Positions 29,028 to 32,662 of a DNA stretch of 32,662 nt are shown here, piece after piece. The first letter of the stretch is position 1; every line of letters starts with the position of its first letter. Position numbers and translations under genes: made by a program. Under the pieces are notes generated by a model. The model saw only the letters and a program-made list of their open reading frames with translations. It had not been told where the DNA came from and did no database searches. This DNA comes from a virus. Where the stretch lies: IMG/VR virus record IMGVR_UViG_3300006790_000062, positions 1-32,662 of that record; one strand, given 5' to 3'.

Positions 29028-31565
29028 ATGGCTAGTTGCGATCTCTTTTTACCTACTGGAATAAGCGAAGAAGAAAAAGCACTCATCGATGAGCAGCTAA
29101 AAACCGCACGAGAAGAAAACACCACGCTACAACGCCTTAACGATGAGGTTGACGCCCATCGAGAAGAGATTTCAAAGCGTGTTGCCGAGAAAAAAGAATA
29201 TACGAATACTTTCAAGAAAGACCGAGAAGAGTTTAACAAGCTAACTCAACAAATACTTGATCGCGAAATCCCGTTCGAAAAGCTCGAGTCTGCATTTGCT
29301 CGAGTTAAAAAGCTTAAAGCTAGAATTGATGACATCAAAGAAGGCTCTAAGGCTTACAACGAGGATTTCAAAAAAGAGGTCGGACAACTACGCCAAGCGG
29401 CTAAGTCACTGGTTGACCAGCGCAAGCAACTAAAAGCCACCATCAAGGAAACTCGAGCACGCATCATCAAAAACTTTATTGACGACAACATGGACTTGGC
29501 TCGCAAGAACTCTTTGAAGTCTCGAGCTGTCAAAGGTCAAGCCAGTATGAAGGGTGTGCTTGACCAAGCTCACGGTGATGTCAATTCCATATGGGCAGCT
29601 AAGCAGCGTTATGAGTCAAAACTAGGTGTTGGCACCACTCACCTTATTGAAGACATTCAAACACAGAATGCAGCCAATGATATCAACCACGAGGCCACGA
29701 AAGAGCTAATCAGCACCATTAAGCGAAACATTAACGGAGTCGCTAAAGGTCTTGGCGTAATGGATAAGTACGGCTTTGATAATCCATTAGCTCACCCCGT
29801 AGCAATTAGTGCTACTAAAATGAATGGAATCTTGTTTCGTGGTAAGTGGAAGGTCGGACCAACAGTAATGACTGAGGGTGGACTCGGAGAGCTTCAAAGT
29901 GACCTACTAGCAGCCTATGGCAAGGAAGAGCTAGAGAAGATGATACAGGACCGATATAGCAAAAAGGAATTGGATATTCCTAGCCTAGAGAATGCGTTGC
30001 ACGATTATCGGGAAGCCAGAATGAAAGGCTCGCCCTCTATCATTGGATTTGATAACTTGCCATTCGTCAGCGAAGAAGCAGCCGTTAACTTTATCAATAA
30101 GTACTCTGATAACACTCTAGTTGGTAACTACGTTGACCACATTCGAAGAGTCAGCGGTAAATTTGCAGCTTCAAAAGTGGCTGGTGGTTTCATTGACGAC
30201 CACATGATAAAGCTAGATAGAAACCTATCATCTATTCAGAGAAAGCGATTACAGACCTATCGAGACTCATTCTTTGGTGATGACTATCAAAGCTCGGCTT
30301 ATCAACACAGAGTTAAACAGAAAATCAATTCGGCCAAAGCTTGGCTAATGGCAACAAAGCCCGTTACTTTGTTCCTTGCGCCTATGGCAGATAGAGCAGT
30401 GGGTGAGGCTTACATGGCTGCGCGTTATGGCTCTGAATGGAACATGCCAAACACAGCAAAGCACATTGTTAACCAGTTAGGCCAAGGTCTATTGGACCCA
30501 ATCCGATTTGGTAAAGATGTTGCTACTAAGCGCGAAGCCATGCGCCAATTATCTGAGACAGCAGACTTATTTGAGGCATTTAGTCAAACAGTGTCAGAGC
30601 GATACGACATTGCCACAACTCCCGTTAAAGGTGTATTGAGCAAGCTAAACATAGGTAATCACTTAATAAACCACTTTGAGAAAATAGACCACGGTTTGAG
30701 AGTGGTACAGGCTAAGAACTACGCAAACATGATCAAGGCTCACTCAGACTTATCGCTTGATGAGTTGCCAGAGTTTCTACAGCGAGACATGAAAGAGAAC
30801 TATGGCGTAACCCCTGACGAATGGAATCAGCTAGCCAAGTACTCAAAAGATAACGACATTATGGTGAGTGCTGACTTTGAGGGCGAGCTAGGCTTTAAGG
30901 TTGCCCACATGGAGCATAACAACGACCTTGCAGCGGTGCCGGGGAAAGCTATCGTTGCGAGTGAGTGGGCTTACAAGTTTTGCCGTGGCAACCCAATACT
31001 AGCAAGCATTGTCACTCACTTTTGGCAGTTTACAGGTAAGCTCATGTATTTTGGTGCTCGCTCTGCATATCAATATGGTGGGACCAAAGGGCTAGGCATG
31101 TACTTTACCACTATGGCCGCTCGTGGTTTTGTCCCTGCCTTGGTTACCGATGCGCTCTACAACATGGCAACGGGTGTTAATAATGAAGAGCACTTCAAAG
31201 ACCCTAAGACCTATGCAGACGCAGCAATGGGCGTTATTGGTCGACCAACAGAAGCGGCCTATCAAGCATTCATGGACCCGTCGAGCTTTGGCTATACCGT
31301 GGGAACACCATTACAAAAGCTTATCGGTGGAAGTTTAGGACTAGCAACCAGTGGAATACACGCCGCTATTGATACCGATGCTCAACAGAAGTTTGAAAAG
31401 CAGTTCTTCAATATGTTCTTTACTCTGACACCATTCGGGCAAACGCCAGTTAAGGCAATCGCTAAGCAAGCTATGTTCAGGGGTTCGACGCCTAGAGTAG
31501 GTGAGAAGTATGCAGACTGGGCCAAGGAAATGAGCCAAGCTGCAAGAGAGGAATACTACGGGTAA
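29028..31565 (+). CDS. Large internal virion / ejection protein with long coiled coil (845 aa)
   Basis: Residues about 12-165 are a continuous charged coiled coil (EEEKALIDEQLKTAREENTT, KKLKARIDDIKEGSKAYNED). The rest is helical with several hydrophobic stretches (AKAWLMATKPVTLFLAPMAD, KLMYFGARSAYQYGGTKGLG, YFTTMAARGFVPALV). Such large helical proteins at the end of the podovirus late operon are ejected and span the periplasm, as T7 gp16 does. No peptidoglycan-cutting motif is visible. It ends the late operon, followed at once by a terminator. Confidence 0.65.
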   Translation: MASCDLFLPTGISEEEKALIDEQLKTAREENTTLQRLNDEVDAHREEISKRVAEKKEYTNTFKKDREEFNKLTQQILDREIPFEKLESAFARVKKLKARIDDIKEGSKAYNEDFKKEVGQLRQAAKSLVDQRKQLKATIKETRARIIKNFIDDNMDLARKNSLKSRAVKGQASMKGVLDQAHGDVNSIWAAKQRYESKLGVGTTHLIEDIQTQNAANDINHEATKELISTIKRNINGVAKGLGVMDKYGFDNPLAHPVAISATKMNGILFRGKWKVGPTVMTEGGLGELQSDLLAAYGKEELEKMIQDRYSKKELDIPSLENALHDYREARMKGSPSIIGFDNLPFVSEEAAVNFINKYSDNTLVGNYVDHIRRVSGKFAASKVAGGFIDDHMIKLDRNLSSIQRKRLQTYRDSFFGDDYQSSAYQHRVKQKINSAKAWLMATKPVTLFLAPMADRAVGEAYMAARYGSEWNMPNTAKHIVNQLGQGLLDPIRFGKDVATKREAMRQLSETADLFEAFSQTVSERYDIATTPVKGVLSKLNIGNHLINHFEKIDHGLRVVQAKNYANMIKAHSDLSLDELPEFLQRDMKENYGVTPDEWNQLAKYSKDNDIMVSADFEGELGFKVAHMEHNNDLAAVPGKAIVASEWAYKFCRGNPILASIVTHFWQFTGKLMYFGARSAYQYGGTKGLGMYFTTMAARGFVPALVTDALYNMATGVNNEEHFKDPKTYADAAMGVIGRPTEAAYQAFMDPSSFGYTVGTPLQKLIGGSLGLATSGIHAAIDTDAQQKFEKQFFNMFFTLTPFGQTPVKAIAKQAMFRGSTPRVGEKYADWAKEMSQAAREEYYG

Positions 31566-31568
31566 TAA

Positions 31569-31593
31569 AAAAGGCTCCGTGATAGAGCCTTTT
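31569..31593 (+). terminator. Late-operon intrinsic terminator
   Basis: AAAAGGCTC (31569-31577) pairs with GAGCCTTTT (31585-31593) over nine base pairs with a seven-base loop. It begins four bases after the stop of the 845-aa protein. Confidence 0.85.
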
Positions 31594-31617
31594 GCATTTA
31601 ACAGCCTAGTTAAAAGA

Positions 31618-31645
31618 AAAGCCCCCAAGGATGCGAAGGGGCTTT
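31618..31645 (-). terminator. Terminator for the minus-strand HNH gene (bidirectional stem)
   Basis: AAAGCCCC (31618-31625) pairs with GGGGCTTT (31638-31645). On the minus strand TTTTCTTTT follows (partly within the stem). It faces the late-operon terminator 25 bases away, so the two operons converge here. Confidence 0.75.
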
Positions 31646-31705
31646 GTTACATTGAGTATATGAAAAATATGAAACTGCTTGATTTCGTGGTTAGTATACA
31701 CAATA

Positions 31706-32161
31706 TTAAATCTTGCTGTGAGATTTATTTCTCCTTCTGATAGAATTCTCTATCGCTGATTTCTTCAAGTGCTCTTCTTTCCATAGTGGTTGCAAGTTAT
31801 CCAGCGCGTTGATTGCTTTTGGACATGTAATGCCTCTGTCTATAAAGTCTTGAATTGGGGTTATATGGTCTATCTGCCAATCGCCCTTATTTCCCCAGTT
31901 CATTCCATTTTTAAATTTTGATTCTATATTTCTCACCAATTCTTCTTTTGTGTAACCTAGTTCTTTTTCACACCATTTTGATGACCTTCCCTTGCTAAAC
32001 ATATGATCAAGAGGTCTTCTTGCTTTGTAAGGCTTTGGGTTCTTTCTTCTCTGACTTTTACAGCTCTCAGTCCACTTTTTCCTATGTTGACTTACTGATT
32101 TTTCGGAAAGCTCGGTAACGAGTTCATTATTGCCAAGTATTGCTGAAAGTCTGGATTTCAT
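31706..32161 (-). CDS. HNH endonuclease
   Basis: This 151-aa protein has a basic N-terminal half and the HNH core DWQIDHITPIQDF (Asp98-His99) with NALDNLQPLW and EEHLKKS (Asn122, His131). This is typical of free-standing phage HNH enzymes, which nick or cut DNA and spread by homing. AGGGGAG lies upstream of the ATG. Its direction opposes the late operon, and it has its own terminator, so it looks like an independent unit. A role in packaging is possible for some HNH proteins next to terminases, but this one is 8.6 kb away. Confidence 0.85.
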   Translation of the reverse strand: MKSRLSAILGNNELVTELSEKSVSQHRKKWTESCKSQRRKNPKPYKARRPLDHMFSKGRSSKWCEKELGYTKEELVRNIESKFKNGMNWGNKGDWQIDHITPIQDFIDRGITCPKAINALDNLQPLWKEEHLKKSAIENSIRRRNKSHSKI

Positions 32162-32250
32162 CTTTACTCCCCTAGTTGGTTATAAAACAATCCATTTAAC
32201 ATATTGTACGAAATGCGCACCATGATTATTTTTATTTCAGGTAAAAAAAA

Positions 32251-32280
32251 GCCTTTCGATGGGAGTCCAATACGAAAGGC
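32251..32280 (-). terminator. Terminator downstream of the minus-strand membrane gene
   Basis: GCCTTTCG (32251-32258) pairs perfectly with CGAAAGGC (32273-32280). On the minus strand eight Ts follow. It ends the transcript of the gene at 32415-32621. The 130 bases between hold no ORF I can support; the stretch 32162-32250 also shows nothing beyond the HNH upstream region. Confidence 0.85.
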
Positions 32281-32414
32281 CGAAAAAACACAATATTCTG
32301 CGTGGCTATGTGTAAAAATGTCTCTATAACATTTCAGCTACAATTTAGTGTGTTTTCTGCCCTTTTGCAAGTCATCGTGATTTAGTGATGAAATGCTCAA
32401 AAGTTTATGTTTAC

Positions 32415-32621
32415 TTATACGTCCTTACCATTCAAAGAATTGTAAACCTCTGCGTTAATGTTTTTTAACATCAATGCGCATTCTTGGCTGAATTCTTTAG
32501 CTCTACCTCTGATTGCTGCGAAGGGCAGAAACGCAAAATAGACTATGAATAGGATTGATACGACTAGAATGTATATCGCATATGCCAAAGGAGATAATAC
32601 AAAGAGCGCTATCTTTTCCAT
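32415..32621 (-). CDS. Small membrane protein (68 aa)
   Basis: It begins MEKIALFVLSPLAYAIYILV and carries one or two hydrophobic spans (about residues 4-42), followed by a basic turn RGRAKEFSQE and a soluble helix ending NSLNGKDV. ATG at 32621 is chosen because ACGGGA lies eight bases upstream; a TTG at 32642 would add seven residues. Function is unknown; such proteins near phage ends are often superinfection-related, but nothing here shows it. Confidence 0.55.
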   Translation of the reverse strand: MEKIALFVLSPLAYAIYILVVSILFIVYFAFLPFAAIRGRAKEFSQECALMLKNINAEVYNSLNGKDV

Positions 32622-32662
32622 TTTTTCAGTCCCGTTAATCAAAATACTTAGTGATAAATTCA

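Overview
This window is phage (or prophage) DNA, almost fully coding and moderately AT-rich. The virion genes match the T7-like (podovirus) type: tail tubular proteins A and B, a head-tail connector portal, a large terminase and a run of very long internal virion proteins. The replication genes are instead of the lambda O/P type, with no phage DNA or RNA polymerase in view, so the phage probably replicates with host DnaB and polymerase. Sigma-70-like promoters and gene content suggest a gammaproteobacterial, perhaps marine, host; that host guess is inference. Both ends of the window lie inside the phage: the left edge cuts a tail fibre gene, and no major capsid protein, integrase or CI-type repressor is seen.

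Layout. (1) 1-2.15 kb, plus strand: tail-fibre C-terminus, fibre-assembly chaperone, holin, GH24 endolysin and two tiny basic ORFs, closed by a terminator at 2148-2166. (2) 2.17-2.69 kb, minus: two small exported or membrane proteins, possibly envelope or lysis related. (3) 2.8-7.27 kb, minus: a second adhesin cassette with a 127-aa beta-rich protein, an 828-aa protein with a propeller-like region and two LamG-like domains, and a 529-aa spike-like protein. A terminator whose last arm contains the first gene's ribosome binding site separates this cassette from the early operon. (4) 7.3-11.95 kb, minus: early/replication operon with very acidic small proteins first, then an O-like initiator with iterons inside the gene (the likely origin), an overlapping P-like loader, a RuvC-like resolvase, a bare CysB-like HTH protein and unknowns. 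Two short plus-strand terminator-ended units lie in its gaps; one sits where lambda encodes OOP RNA.

(5) 11.95-12.1 kb: divergent control region, with a perfect consensus promoter (TTGACA-N17-TATAAT) facing right and a good one facing left. (6) 12.1-16.1 kb, plus: second early operon with an Arc-like small protein, a membrane peptide, a Rad52-like annealing protein, a Gp157-family protein, winged-helix-like proteins and a paralogous pair, ended by a strong terminator at 16.17-16.2 kb. (7) 16.25-31.57 kb, plus: late operon with candidate small terminase, tail tubular A and B, candidate scaffold, portal, large terminase, a free-standing HNH-AP2 homing endonuclease and internal/ejection proteins. 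(8) 31.57-32.66 kb: convergent terminators, then a minus-strand HNH endonuclease and a membrane protein.

The genes suggest this programme: divergent early transcription from about 12 kb drives host-facing and replication/recombination genes; O and P load DnaB at the iterons; the annealing protein and resolvase process concatemers; late operons build a short-tailed virion that carries ejection proteins; and holin plus endolysin lyse the cell. The most novel-looking signals are the possible antisense RNA at the replication initiator, the promoter/terminator/RBS overlap before the adhesin cassette, the duplicated highly acidic first early protein, and the effector-less CysB-like DNA-binding domain.
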